NCBI GenBank assembly: GCA_002352135.1
Contig: DEHW01000168.1
Location: 1-5,364, forward strand
Length of the DNA stretch: 5,364 bases
Direction: 5' to 3'
DNA from: Lysobacterales bacterium UBA2790
GTDB taxonomy: Bacteria > Pseudomonadota > Gammaproteobacteria > Xanthomonadales > Xanthomonadaceae
The notes below the pieces were generated by a model, which worked only from the letters and a program-made list of their open reading frames with translations, had not been told where the DNA came from and did not search any database. The position numbers were made by a program, and so were the translations under genes. Position 1 is the stretch's first letter. Every line of letters begins with the position of its first letter. Positions 1 through 5,364 of this stretch are shown piece after piece.

Positions 1-461
1 TGATGGATCGGCTCGCGCTGCAAGGGGTTGATCGGCGTTCCCAGTAGCTTGGTGGCGGCATCCAAACGCAGCTCGCCGCGACCATCCAGTGGCACACCCT
101 CGCCATCGATCACGCGCCCAAGCAAGGCGTCACCCACAGCGACCAGACCTTCCCCGGACTTGGGTACGACGCGCGCATTGGGCAACAAGCCCTGCACTTC
201 GGTGCTGGGCATCAGAAACGTGCGATCACCGGCGAAGCCGACCACCTCGGCGTCCACCCATTCGCCATCGTGGGTTTCAATATGCGCGTTGGCACCCAGC
301 GGCATCTCGCAACCCACGGCTTCGATGGTCAGTCCGACCACGCGCTTCAGTACCCCTTCGCGCAGGAACTCACGCGCGTGCAAGGCTTCCGGCATGCGTC
401 GCTGCAGTCGCGCAGCGAGACGTCGATTGCGCGCCTGCAACCAGTCGGGCACGGCGTTCAT
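1..461 (-). CDS. fliI: Flagellar export ATPase FliI, N-terminal part (3' end cut by window edge)
   Basis: FliI is the cytoplasmic ATPase of the flagellar type III export apparatus. It resembles the F1 beta subunit and helps deliver rod, hook and filament subunits with FliH. The first 153 codons are visible. Residues 1-25 form a basic, probably helical segment (MNAVPDWLQARNRRLAARLQ), the region that binds FliH in the family. Residues about 38-135 read as the beta-barrel N-terminal domain, with GLLPNARVVP at 91-100 and GDALLGRVIDGEGVPLDG at 110-127. The FliI-typical INPLQREPI follows at 144-152. The Walker A loop and catalytic residues lie beyond the left edge, so ATPase competence cannot be judged. 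The start is ATG at 461-459, overlapping the fliH stop as ATGA, with GAGGAG 8 nt upstream inside fliH. It is the last visible gene of the fliEFGHI run; fliJ would be expected next but is not in the window. Confidence 0.95.
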   Translation of the reverse strand, partial: MNAVPDWLQARNRRLAARLQRRMPEALHAREFLREGVLKRVVGLTIEAVGCEMPLGANAHIETHDGEWVDAEVVGFAGDRTFLMPSTEVQGLLPNARVVPKSGEGLVAVGDALLGRVIDGEGVPLDGRGELRLDAATKLLGTPINPLQREPIH

Positions 462-1129
462 GGACTCGACTCCTCGGCGGCGGCGTCCTTTGCTGCATCG
501 GTCGACGCGGTCGTCTTGCGCAGGCGCTGCAGGATCTGTTCGAGACGTGTATTGATCCGCGCGTCAAGCCGCACGTCCTCAGCGTGCACGCGCAAGTCGC
601 CTCGGCCAAGACTGGCATCCGCCGCCAGTCGCGCGTGGTGCAGCTCACCCAACAACGGCCTGAGCAAAGCCAGATCATCCGGATGCAGGCGAACCTCGAC
701 GCGACGTCGGCTTTCACCGAGACTTTCCACGGCCTCGTGAACCAGCGCCGCCAGCCGCTCCGGCTGTTCGACATAGGCTTCGCGCAACAGCAGGCCCGCA
801 ATGCGCGTCGCCAGGCTCGCCAAGGCTTGTTCAACGTCGTCCTCAAGCTGCGCCATCGGGCGCAACAGGGCGTCCAACAGACCCTCCAATCGAGCAACCA
901 CGACGCGCGCTTCGGCCTGCGCCTGGGCCTGTCCTTCACGATAGCCATCCGCATGCCCTTCCGCATGCGCAGCGCGCTGAATGGCCTCGATTTCCTCCAG
1001 AGTGGGCGGCTGCGGCGGCAGTTCCACGCCTGCGCCTGCTGGCCTCGGTTCGTCCAGCGAAGGCACCTCCCAGCGCACCGCTCCCGGCAGGTCAGGCAAC
1101 ACCGAGCGGGGCGCGCCAACGTTGCTCAT
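458..1129 (-). CDS. fliH: Flagellar export apparatus stator / FliI regulator FliH
   Basis: FliH (223 aa, a usual length) dimerises, binds the FliI N-terminus, holds the ATPase at the export gate and limits its activity. Visible support: a Pro-rich variable N-terminus with a conserved-looking Trp at residue 20 (RWEVPSL), comparable to the Trp region of Salmonella FliH that contacts FlhA. A glycine-repeat helix follows, with A54, G58, G62, G66 and A70 at four-residue spacing, the GxxxG hallmark of FliH. Next come a long Ala/Leu/Glu-rich coiled region (about 70-140) and the stator-type C-terminal domain (RVEVRLHPDDLALLRPLL at 143-160, then LDARINTRLEQIL at 188-200). The tail after 205 is Ala/Thr/Glu-rich and probably disordered. 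The start ATG at 1129-1127 shares one base with the fliG stop (TGATG) and has GAGGAG 8 nt upstream. The stop overlaps the fliI start. Identification rests on these motifs and on position between fliG and fliI, as FliH sequences diverge quickly. Confidence 0.94.
   Translation of the reverse strand: MSNVGAPRSVLPDLPGAVRWEVPSLDEPRPAGAGVELPPQPPTLEEIEAIQRAAHAEGHADGYREGQAQAQAEARVVVARLEGLLDALLRPMAQLEDDVEQALASLATRIAGLLLREAYVEQPERLAALVHEAVESLGESRRRVEVRLHPDDLALLRPLLGELHHARLAADASLGRGDLRVHAEDVRLDARINTRLEQILQRLRKTTASTDAAKDAAAEESSP
470..475 (-). promoter_or_regulatory. Ribosome binding site of fliI, inside fliH
   Basis: GAGGAG on the minus strand ends 8 nt before the fliI ATG and encodes Glu-Glu near the fliH C-terminus (AEESSP). 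It supports the start at 461. Hexamer and spacing are the same as for fliH. Confidence 0.7.
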
Positions 1130-2139
1130 CAGACGAACTCCTCACCCTTGCCGCCAATCTGGATTTCGCCAGCCTCAACCATGCGGCGGACGATGGCGAG
1201 AATCTCCTTCTGCGCGCCTTCGACATCCGACAGCTTGGCGGGTCCACGTACTTCCATGTCTTCCTGCAACATTGCCGCCGCGCGCTGCGACATGTTCTTG
1301 AGAATCTTGTCCTTGACCTTCGTATCGGCGCCGCGCAATGCCAGCCCGAGCTTGTCGCCGGGGACTTCACGCAGCACTGTCTGCACCGCCTTGTCGTCTA
1401 GATCGGCGACGTTGTCGAACACGAACATCAACTCCTGAATGGCAGCGGCCAGCTCGGGATCGACCTGCGCAATCGCACTGCTGATGGCCTGCTCGGTGGT
1501 CGCATCGAGGAAGTTGATGATGTTGGCGGCCACCTTCACGCCGCCCACCTGCGAGGAATTCATGTTCTGGTTGCCCGAGAACTGCTTCTCCAGAATGTCG
1601 TTCAGTTCATTCAGCGCATTCGGTGGAATGCCATCCAAGGTGGCGATGCGCATCAGCGCGTCGGAACGCAGGCGTGCCGGTAGCAGTTTGATCACGTCCG
1701 CCGCCTGATCACTGTCCAGATAGGCCAGCACGATGGCGATGATCTGCGGATGCTCGTTGCGGATGAGATCGGCGATGGCACGCGGGTCCATCCACTTCAA
1801 CGTTTCCAGTCCTTTGCTGTTGCGTCCCAGCAGGATGCGATCAATCAGCCCACCGGCTTTGTCCTCGCCCAGCGCCTGCACCAGCACCTTGCGGACGTAA
1901 TCGTCGGCGCCCATGCCGAACGAGGTTTGCGTCCCCAGTTCGGCATGAAAAGCGTCGACGACTTCGCCAACCTGATCGCGGGTGACATTGCTGATCGTGG
2001 CCATGGCCAAGCCCAGTTTCTGCACCTCTTTGGCATTCAACTGGCGCAGCACTTCCGCCGCTTCCGCTTCGCCCAGCGACATCAGCAGTACGGCGGCGCG
2101 TTGTGTCCCGGTCAAGGGTTCTTGCGTGGTCTCAGCCAT
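1129..2139 (-). CDS. fliG: Flagellar motor switch protein FliG
   Basis: FliG (336 aa, normal length) sits on the cytoplasmic face of the MS ring, binds FliF through its N-terminal domain and FliM through its middle domain, and receives torque from MotA on its C-terminal domain. The N-domain spans about 1-105, the middle domain carries the EHPQ motif at 129-132, a Gly-Gly hinge lies at 199-200, and MFVF is at 238-241. By alignment with remembered E. coli FliG, the torque-helix charges K264, R281, D288, D289 and R297 correspond to R269, R286, E293, D294 and K302. All five charges are kept with conservative swaps, so the rotor should work. The start ATG (2139-2137) lies inside the end of fliF (8 bp overlap). 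It has only a weak GGGTAG-like Shine-Dalgarno, so translation is probably coupled to fliF. The stop shares one base with the fliH start. Nothing looks damaged. Confidence 0.98.
   Translation of the reverse strand: MAETTQEPLTGTQRAAVLLMSLGEAEAAEVLRQLNAKEVQKLGLAMATISNVTRDQVGEVVDAFHAELGTQTSFGMGADDYVRKVLVQALGEDKAGGLIDRILLGRNSKGLETLKWMDPRAIADLIRNEHPQIIAIVLAYLDSDQAADVIKLLPARLRSDALMRIATLDGIPPNALNELNDILEKQFSGNQNMNSSQVGGVKVAANIINFLDATTEQAISSAIAQVDPELAAAIQELMFVFDNVADLDDKAVQTVLREVPGDKLGLALRGADTKVKDKILKNMSQRAAAMLQEDMEVRGPAKLSDVEGAQKEILAIVRRMVEAGEIQIGGKGEEFV
1138..1143 (-). promoter_or_regulatory. Ribosome binding site of fliH, inside fliG
   Basis: GAGGAG on the minus strand ends 8 nt before the fliH ATG and encodes Glu-Glu near the fliG C-terminus (GEEFV). 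It supports the start at 1129. Confidence 0.7.
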
Positions 2140-3841
2140 CGGTCGCTACCCAGTTCTTGATCACTTGCGCGACGACCTTGGGGTCTTGCGAAACGGCCGC
2201 CCGCGCGACTTTGAGTTTCTCGTCCAGGGAATTCGGGTCCGGCCTGCCAGGGGCATTGGCATCGTCCTCGGACTCATCGGCCAGCAGCGCCTGGGATCGA
2301 CGCCCGGGCAGCAATGGCCGCTCATGATCCTGGTCCTCGCCTTCCTGCTCGTCGGCCGCCAGTGCTCGCGGTGCCGGTTGGGTAATGGAACGCAGTGCCG
2401 GACGCAGCACCGCGAAAATCAGCAGCAGCACAATTCCCGCGCCCAACACCATGCGCCCGATGTCGAGCACCCATGGCTGTTGCCAAATCGGAATTTCCTC
2501 GGCGACAAAATCGTCGACCTCGCGCACGAACGGCGAGTTCATCACCGTCACCGCGTCGCCACGCTCAGCACTGAATCCGATGGCTTGCTTGACCAACTCC
2601 TCGACCTGCGCCAACTGTTCGGGCGTCAGCGGTTGCGCGGCGGCCACCGTTGTTGCAGCGGGTGTCGTTGCAGGATCCGCATCGGTCGCACTGGCGGGGT
2701 CCGCTGCGGGATCCGCAGCAGGATCGGTCGCCGCCACCGCGGTGGAGGCGGTTGCGGAAAGAATGTGGTCGATCAGCACGGCCGCCGTGACGCGGGTAAC
2801 GCGTCCGGTGTTGTTACGACTATGGCTGAGGGTGCGATCCAACTCGAAGTTGCGCGTGCTGCTGCGCGACGCGGTCTGGGGTCCTGTCGCTGCCGCCTCG
2901 GCCGCGCCGGGCGGTGTGTTCGCCACCGCGCCCGGCACGCCTTCGGCCTGCGGCGTCGAGGTGGTGGACTCCGCGACCTGCTCGCTACGCAATTTTTCCG
3001 GATCGGGGACAAACGATTCACGGGCTTCTTCTATCACCGAGAAATCCATGTCCACGCTGACCTGCGCACTGACGCGCCCCGGCCCAGCCATGGGTTCCAG
3101 CAAGGATTGAATGCGCTCAATCAGACTCTGCTCAATCCGGCGGCGCTGCTCGAATTGCATGGCGCTGAGCACGTTCGGATCGTCGGGATCGTTCTGGCTC
3201 AGCAACCGTCCGGCCTGGTCGATCACAGTTACCCGCTCAGGCGCGAGGTCGGGAATGCTGGATGCCACCAAGTGCACAATCGCGTCGACCTGGGCACGCT
3301 CCATGGCGCGACCGGCGTACAACTGCAGCATCACTGAGGCGCTGGCTGGCTGACGCTGACGGGTGAAGGCGCTGGGCTTGGGCAAGGCCAGATGGACACG
3401 CGCTTCGCGCACCGGGCGCAGCTCGCGAATGGTGCGGGCGATTTCGGTTTCCAGGGCGTGCTGATAGCGCGCCGACTCGACAAACTGGCTCGTCCCGAAA
3501 CCCGGGTTTTCGCTCATCGACTCCACGCCCGCCCGCGTTCCCTGTGGCAAACCCAAAGTCGCGAGCTTCATGCGGGCTTCGCGGACCTTGGCTTCGGGCA
3601 CACGAATCTCACCGGTCACAAGGTCCACTTCGTAGTCGATCTGCGCGGCACGCAAGGCCTCCACCACCTCGGCGGCATCGCGATCACCAAGCCCGGAGAA
3701 CAGCGCCACTTTGCCGGGTGACAAGGACCAGAAGAACAGCGCGATGCCCGCCGCAATGGTTGCTGCCAGCGTCAGCAATGCGCCGGTCTGGCGGATGGCC
3801 GGAATGTCCTTGAGATTGGCAAGTCGCAGATCAGTCGCCAT
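2132..3841 (-). CDS. fliF: Flagellar MS-ring protein FliF
   Basis: FliF (569 aa, within the usual 550-600) is the inner-membrane protein that oligomerises into the MS ring, the base on which rod, switch and export gate are built. Order of parts: short cytoplasmic N-terminus; first membrane helix about 20-40 (GALLTLAATIAAGIALFFW); ring-building motifs RBM1 and RBM2 in about 45-215, including GVESMSENPGFGTSQFVE at 105-122 and ARVHLALPKPSAF at 147-159; then RBM3 with the collar-forming segment (VPGAVANTPPG at 302-312, RNFELDRTLSH at 330-340); second membrane helix about 462-480; an acidic cytoplasmic tail; and a C-terminal FliG-binding helix (ARAAVSQDPKVVAQVIKNWV at 546-565). Odd point: an Ala/Asp/Pro/Thr-rich insertion at about 362-402 with short tandem repeats, inside RBM3. 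The start ATG has a strong GAGGTG ribosome site that overlaps the fliE stop. The last 8 bases overlap fliG. Confidence 0.98.
   Translation of the reverse strand: MATDLRLANLKDIPAIRQTGALLTLAATIAAGIALFFWSLSPGKVALFSGLGDRDAAEVVEALRAAQIDYEVDLVTGEIRVPEAKVREARMKLATLGLPQGTRAGVESMSENPGFGTSQFVESARYQHALETEIARTIRELRPVREARVHLALPKPSAFTRQRQPASASVMLQLYAGRAMERAQVDAIVHLVASSIPDLAPERVTVIDQAGRLLSQNDPDDPNVLSAMQFEQRRRIEQSLIERIQSLLEPMAGPGRVSAQVSVDMDFSVIEEARESFVPDPEKLRSEQVAESTTSTPQAEGVPGAVANTPPGAAEAAATGPQTASRSSTRNFELDRTLSHSRNNTGRVTRVTAAVLIDHILSATASTAVAATDPAADPAADPASATDADPATTPAATTVAAAQPLTPEQLAQVEELVKQAIGFSAERGDAVTVMNSPFVREVDDFVAEEIPIWQQPWVLDIGRMVLGAGIVLLLIFAVLRPALRSITQPAPRALAADEQEGEDQDHERPLLPGRRSQALLADESEDDANAPGRPDPNSLDEKLKVARAAVSQDPKVVAQVIKNWVATDG
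2690..2725 (-). repeat. Three tandem 12-bp units encoding Asp-Pro-Ala-Ala in fliF
   Basis: Three imperfect 12-base units lie in frame in fliF: GATCCTGCTGCG, GATCCCGCAGCG and GACCCCGCCAGT. They encode DPAA, DPAA and DPAS (FliF residues 373-384). Further DP and TP dipeptides follow within 10 residues. The units are whole codons, so copy-number change would lengthen or shorten the protein without a frameshift. The third unit has diverged in synonymous positions and in its last residue, which suggests the repeat is not brand new. Confidence 0.75.
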
Positions 3842-3845
3842 GACT

Positions 3846-3851
3846 CACCTC
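3846..3851 (-). promoter_or_regulatory. Ribosome binding site of fliF
   Basis: On the minus strand GAGGTG lies 4 nt before the fliF ATG, with the core GAGG 6 nt before it, and begins within the fliE stop codon. It fixes the fliF start at 3841 and means ribosomes ending fliE stop on top of the fliF initiation region. It is the strongest Shine-Dalgarno match I see in the window. Confidence 0.8.
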
Positions 3852-4179
3852 ACAAGGGCATGTTCATCACGTCCTGATAAGCCTGGACGAGACGGTTGCG
3901 GACTTCGACCGTGGCCCGGAAGCTCACGGCCGCCTCTTGCTGTGCCAGCATCACGCGGACCAGATCGATATTCGGATCGCCCATTTCAAAGCCGCGCGCC
4001 AAGGTTGCGGATTCCTGCTGCTGCGTATTGACCTGATTGAGCGCCTTCTTGAACGTCGCGCCGAAACTGCTTTCCGCCGCCACCGGGGCGGATTCGGCAG
4101 CGCTTGGACGCAGCGCCGTGCTCTGCCCTTGCAGGTTGCGGATCTGCGAAAGAATCGAGGAGATCGTGGCGTCGCTCAT
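3850..4179 (-). CDS. fliE: Flagellar hook-basal body protein FliE
   Basis: FliE (109 aa, close to the usual 100-110) is an exported protein that joins the MS ring to the proximal rod and is among the first substrates of the flagellar export apparatus. There is no cleavable signal peptide, as expected for a type III substrate. The N-terminus (MSDATISSILSQIRNLQ) is a likely export and helical segment. The middle is Ala/Ser-rich. The conserved C-terminal half includes FKKALNQVN (43-51), GDPNIDLVRVMLAQQEAAVSF (about 67-87) and the family-typical ending YQDVMNMPL (101-109). The start ATG is fixed: the upstream in-frame stop TAG at 4221-4219 leaves no other start codon between. No good Shine-Dalgarno precedes this ATG; instead an 11-codon ORF ends on it with an ATGA overlap. 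It is the first gene after the sigma-54 promoter, and fliF follows after 8 bp. Confidence 0.97.
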   Translation of the reverse strand: MSDATISSILSQIRNLQGQSTALRPSAAESAPVAAESSFGATFKKALNQVNTQQQESATLARGFEMGDPNIDLVRVMLAQQEAAVSFRATVEVRNRLVQAYQDVMNMPL

Positions 4180-4211
4180 GGCGGCGAAGGCTCGTGTGGA
4201 AACGTGTTCAT
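4176..4211 (-). other. Possible 11-codon leader ORF overlapping the fliE start
   Basis: A minus-strand ATG at 4211-4209 opens an ORF encoding MNTFPHEPSPP. Its TGA stop overlaps the fliE ATG (ATGA, 4179-4176). AGGA lies 5 nt before this ATG (4220-4217), a better ribosome site than anything in front of fliE. However, the predicted sigma-54 start point is about 4210, so on that transcript the ATG would be at or just outside the 5' end. The AGGA would be present only on read-through RNA from fleQ. It may be chance: it is short and has no recognisable family. Confidence 0.3.
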
Positions 4212-4220
4212 CCCGTTCCT

Positions 4221-4236
4221 AGCAAGAGCCATGCCC
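4221..4236 (-). promoter_or_regulatory. Sigma-54 (RpoN) -24/-12 promoter for fliE operon
   Basis: The minus strand reads GGGCATGGCTCTTGCT. Against the consensus TGGCACG-N4-TTGCW it differs at two of twelve defined positions (G for T first, T for C sixth). It keeps the invariant GG (4235-4234) and GC (4223-4222) with the required 10 nt between them. Transcription would begin near 4210, giving a leader of about 30 nt before the fliE ATG. Its place in the fleQ-fliE gap and the neighbouring activator gene fit FleQ-dependent control of fliEFGHI. Confidence 0.8.
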
Positions 4237-4241
4237 GCTGC

Positions 4242-4255
4242 GTCAGGGTTCTGAC
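4242..4255 (-). promoter_or_regulatory. Candidate FleQ-binding site (GTCA-N6-TGAC)
   Basis: GTCAGAACCCTGAC (minus strand) is a 14-bp site with perfect GTCA/TGAC half-sites 6 nt apart, the same outer architecture as the Pseudomonas FleQ box (about GTCANTAAATTGAC). The inverted repeat extends one base on each side (CGTCAG-AACC-CTGACG, 4241-4256). It spans the fleQ stop codon, and its centre is about 38 bp upstream of the predicted start point. The central bases are GC-rich, unlike the consensus core. A plain hairpin at the end of fleQ is the alternative. Confidence 0.5.
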
Positions 4256-5364
4256 GTCAAATTAATGTCGCCGTCGCGCCCCAGTCCGTACTTGCGCAAC
4301 TTCTCCACCAACGTGGTTCGACGCAGGCCCAACAACTGCGCCGCGTGCGCGACCACACCCTCGGCACGGTCCAGCGCCGCCTTGATCAGGTTGATCTCGA
4401 TACGGGCGATGTGGTCTTTCAGATCGATGCCTTCGGCTGGCAGGGTGTCCGGCACGGCGACCGGCTCGGCATCGACCAGATCCAGCTCGACTTCTTCCGG
4501 CAACTCGATGCCATCACGGTAGCGTGCAGGCAGATCGCGTGCCCGCACCAGACCCGCTGGATGCAGCACCGCCAGACGCTCGATCAGGTTGGACAGTTCG
4601 CGCACATTGCCCGGCCATTGATAGGCCTGCAGCACCGCCAGCGCTTCCGCCGACAGGCGTACGCTACCCCGACCGGACTTCTCCAACTGTTTGGTCAATG
4701 CGTTGACCAATTCCGGCAGGTCTTCGCGGCGGTCACGCAGCGAGGGCATTTCGATGGGGAACACGTTCAGGCGATAGAACAGGTCCTCGCGGAAGCTGCC
4801 TTTGACAATGGCGTCTTCCAGGTTGCGATGCGTGGCCGCAATGACGCGCACATTGCAGCGGATCGTCTCGCTGCCACCGACACGCTCAAAACTGCGTTCC
4901 TGCAGGACGCGCAGCAACTTGACCTGCATCGGCATGCTCATGTCGCCGATTTCGTCGAGGAACAAGGTGCCGCCCTCGGCCAGTTCGAAGCGGCCCTTGC
5001 GCGAGGTCAGCGCGCCGGTGAAGGAGCCCTTTTCATGACCGAACAATTCCGACTCCAGCAACTCGGAGGGAATGGCACCGCAGTTGATCGCCACAAAGGG
5101 GCCGCTGCGGCGCGCGGAGCGCTCGTAGATCGCCCGCGCGGCCACTTCCTTGCCGGTTCCCGACTCGCCAAGGATCAGCACCGTGGTGTCGAAACTGGCG
5201 ACCTGATCGATCATTCGCCGCAACTTCTGCACAGCCGCGCTGGAGCCGGTCGGCCCGCCCTTGGGCAGTCCGACATCAGCGATTTCTTCCATTTTCTTGA
5301 TGCTGGCGCGACGCAGGAATTCGACCAACTGCGGTTGTTTGATCGGATAGTCGAGCGGCCAGAA
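4243..5364 (-). CDS. fleQ: Sigma-54-dependent flagellar master regulator FleQ (5' end cut by window edge)
   Basis: FleQ is an enhancer-binding protein that uses ATP hydrolysis to open sigma-54 promoters of flagellar genes. The reading frame stays open to the right edge, giving 373 residues. Compared with roughly 490 aa for Pseudomonas FleQ, about 110 residues (the receiver-like domain) are outside. Visible residues: AAA+ domain with Walker A GESGTGK at 66-72, sigma-54 contact loop GSFTGA at 113-118 (Ser for the commoner Ala), Walker B DEIGD at 137-141, [13 protein letters not shown] at 191-203 and WPGNVREL at 250-257. A Fis-type helix-turn-helix lies at about 336-359 ([24 protein letters not shown]). 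The ending [12 protein letters not shown]...[14 protein letters not shown] matches remembered P. aeruginosa FleQ closely, which separates it from FleR or NtrC. The LFRS-type segment and the Arg-Asn pair that bind cyclic di-GMP in P. aeruginosa are not conserved. The last codons overlap candidate FleQ sites upstream of the fliE promoter. Confidence 0.93.
   Translation of the reverse strand, partial: FWPLDYPIKQPQLVEFLRRASIKKMEEIADVGLPKGGPTGSSAAVQKLRRMIDQVASFDTTVLILGESGTGKEVAARAIYERSARRSGPFVAINCGAIPSELLESELFGHEKGSFTGALTSRKGRFELAEGGTLFLDEIGDMSMPMQVKLLRVLQERSFERVGGSETIRCNVRVIAATHRNLEDAIVKGSFREDLFYRLNVFPIEMPSLRDRREDLPELVNALTKQLEKSGRGSVRLSAEALAVLQAYQWPGNVRELSNLIERLAVLHPAGLVRARDLPARYRDGIELPEEVELDLVDAEPVAVPDTLPAEGIDLKDHIARIEINLIKAALDRAEGVVAHAAQLLGLRRTTLVEKLRKYGLGRDGDINLTSEP
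4256..4269 (-). promoter_or_regulatory. Possible second, degenerate FleQ-like half-site pair
   Basis: Directly abutting the previous site, the minus strand reads GACATTAATTTGAC: one perfect half-site (TGAC), one with a single change (GACA for GTCA, read GTCA/TGTC on the plus strand) and an AT-only centre. It lies in the fleQ codons for Ile-Asn-Leu. The AT-rich run is out of keeping with the GC-rich surroundings, and the FleQ box core is AT-rich. Evidence is weaker than for the neighbour. Confidence 0.3.

Noticed and set aside
370..1119. 249-codon minus-strand open frame overlapping fliH and fliI in another frame
   Set aside because: Arg/Cys/Trp-rich translation typical of a frame-shifted reading of GC-rich genes; fliH and fliI motifs are intact in their own frames.
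89..1438. 449-codon plus-strand open frame opposite fliI, fliH and fliG
   Set aside because: It runs antisense to three well-identified genes. The protein is Arg/Gln/Ser-rich with no recognisable domain, as expected for shadow frames in GC-rich DNA.
1982..3337. 451-codon plus-strand open frame opposite fliG and fliF
   Set aside because: It is antisense to conserved fliF sequence; its low-complexity His/Arg/Gly-rich translation matches no family I know.
4209..4211. ATG at 4211 as the true start of fliE
   Set aside because: It is out of frame with fliE and terminates at the fliE ATG; the fliE frame itself has a TAG at 4221-4219 and no other start codon before 4179.
4241..4256. 6-bp stem, 4-nt loop hairpin at the end of fleQ as a Rho-independent terminator
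   Set aside because: The stem is short and no T-run follows it on the minus strand, where the fliE promoter begins almost at once. A protein-binding inverted repeat is the better reading.
4252..4259. TGACGTCA 8-bp palindrome as an independent operator
   Set aside because: It arises from the junction of the two abutting TGAC/GTCA half-sites and is explained by them.
5326..5328. TTG as the fleQ start codon
   Set aside because: The frame continues open upstream to the window edge, and the protein would lack the expected N-terminal domain. The TTG is an internal Leu codon.

Overview
The window is one contiguous piece of a flagellar gene cluster, entirely on the minus strand. Read in the direction of transcription (right to left) the order is fleQ (5' end cut by the right edge) - fliE - fliF - fliG - fliH - fliI (3' end cut by the left edge). 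Every base lies in or next to one of these six genes. The only real intergenic gap is the 63 bp between fleQ and fliE, and no stretch over 300 bases lacks a gene. I see no RNA genes, mobile elements or CRISPR.

Organism: GC-rich DNA, a FleQ-type sigma-54 activator placed directly upstream of fliE, and proteobacterial FliE/F/G/H/I sequences point to a polarly flagellated gammaproteobacterium. In Pseudomonas, fleS-fleR lie between fleQ and fliE. Their absence here, and my recollection of Xanthomonas FleQ sequences, favour a Xanthomonadales (Lysobacterales) relative. This is inference from gene order and remembered sequence, not a database result.

How the genes work together: FleQ is the bacterial enhancer-binding protein that switches on sigma-54 flagellar promoters. 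Just after its stop codon there is a good -24/-12 element (4221-4236) that should drive fliEFGHI. Just upstream of that element, overlapping the last codons of fleQ, is a GTCA-N6-TGAC inverted repeat with the architecture of the FleQ box, followed by a weaker second copy. FliF builds the MS ring, FliE joins it to the rod, FliG is the rotor/switch protein on the cytoplasmic face of FliF, and FliH and FliI are the stator and ATPase of the flagellar type III export apparatus. The genes are packed tightly: fliE-fliF are 8 bp apart, fliF/fliG overlap by 8 bp, fliG/fliH share one base (TGATG) and fliH/fliI overlap as ATGA. This suggests translational coupling and matched synthesis.

This is mostly a conventional region and I do not see an undescribed system. 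The points worth a second look are the compact regulatory node at the fleQ-fliE junction, a possible 11-codon leader ORF overlapping the fliE start, a low-complexity Asp-Pro-Ala insertion in FliF, and apparent loss of residues used by Pseudomonas FleQ to bind cyclic di-GMP.
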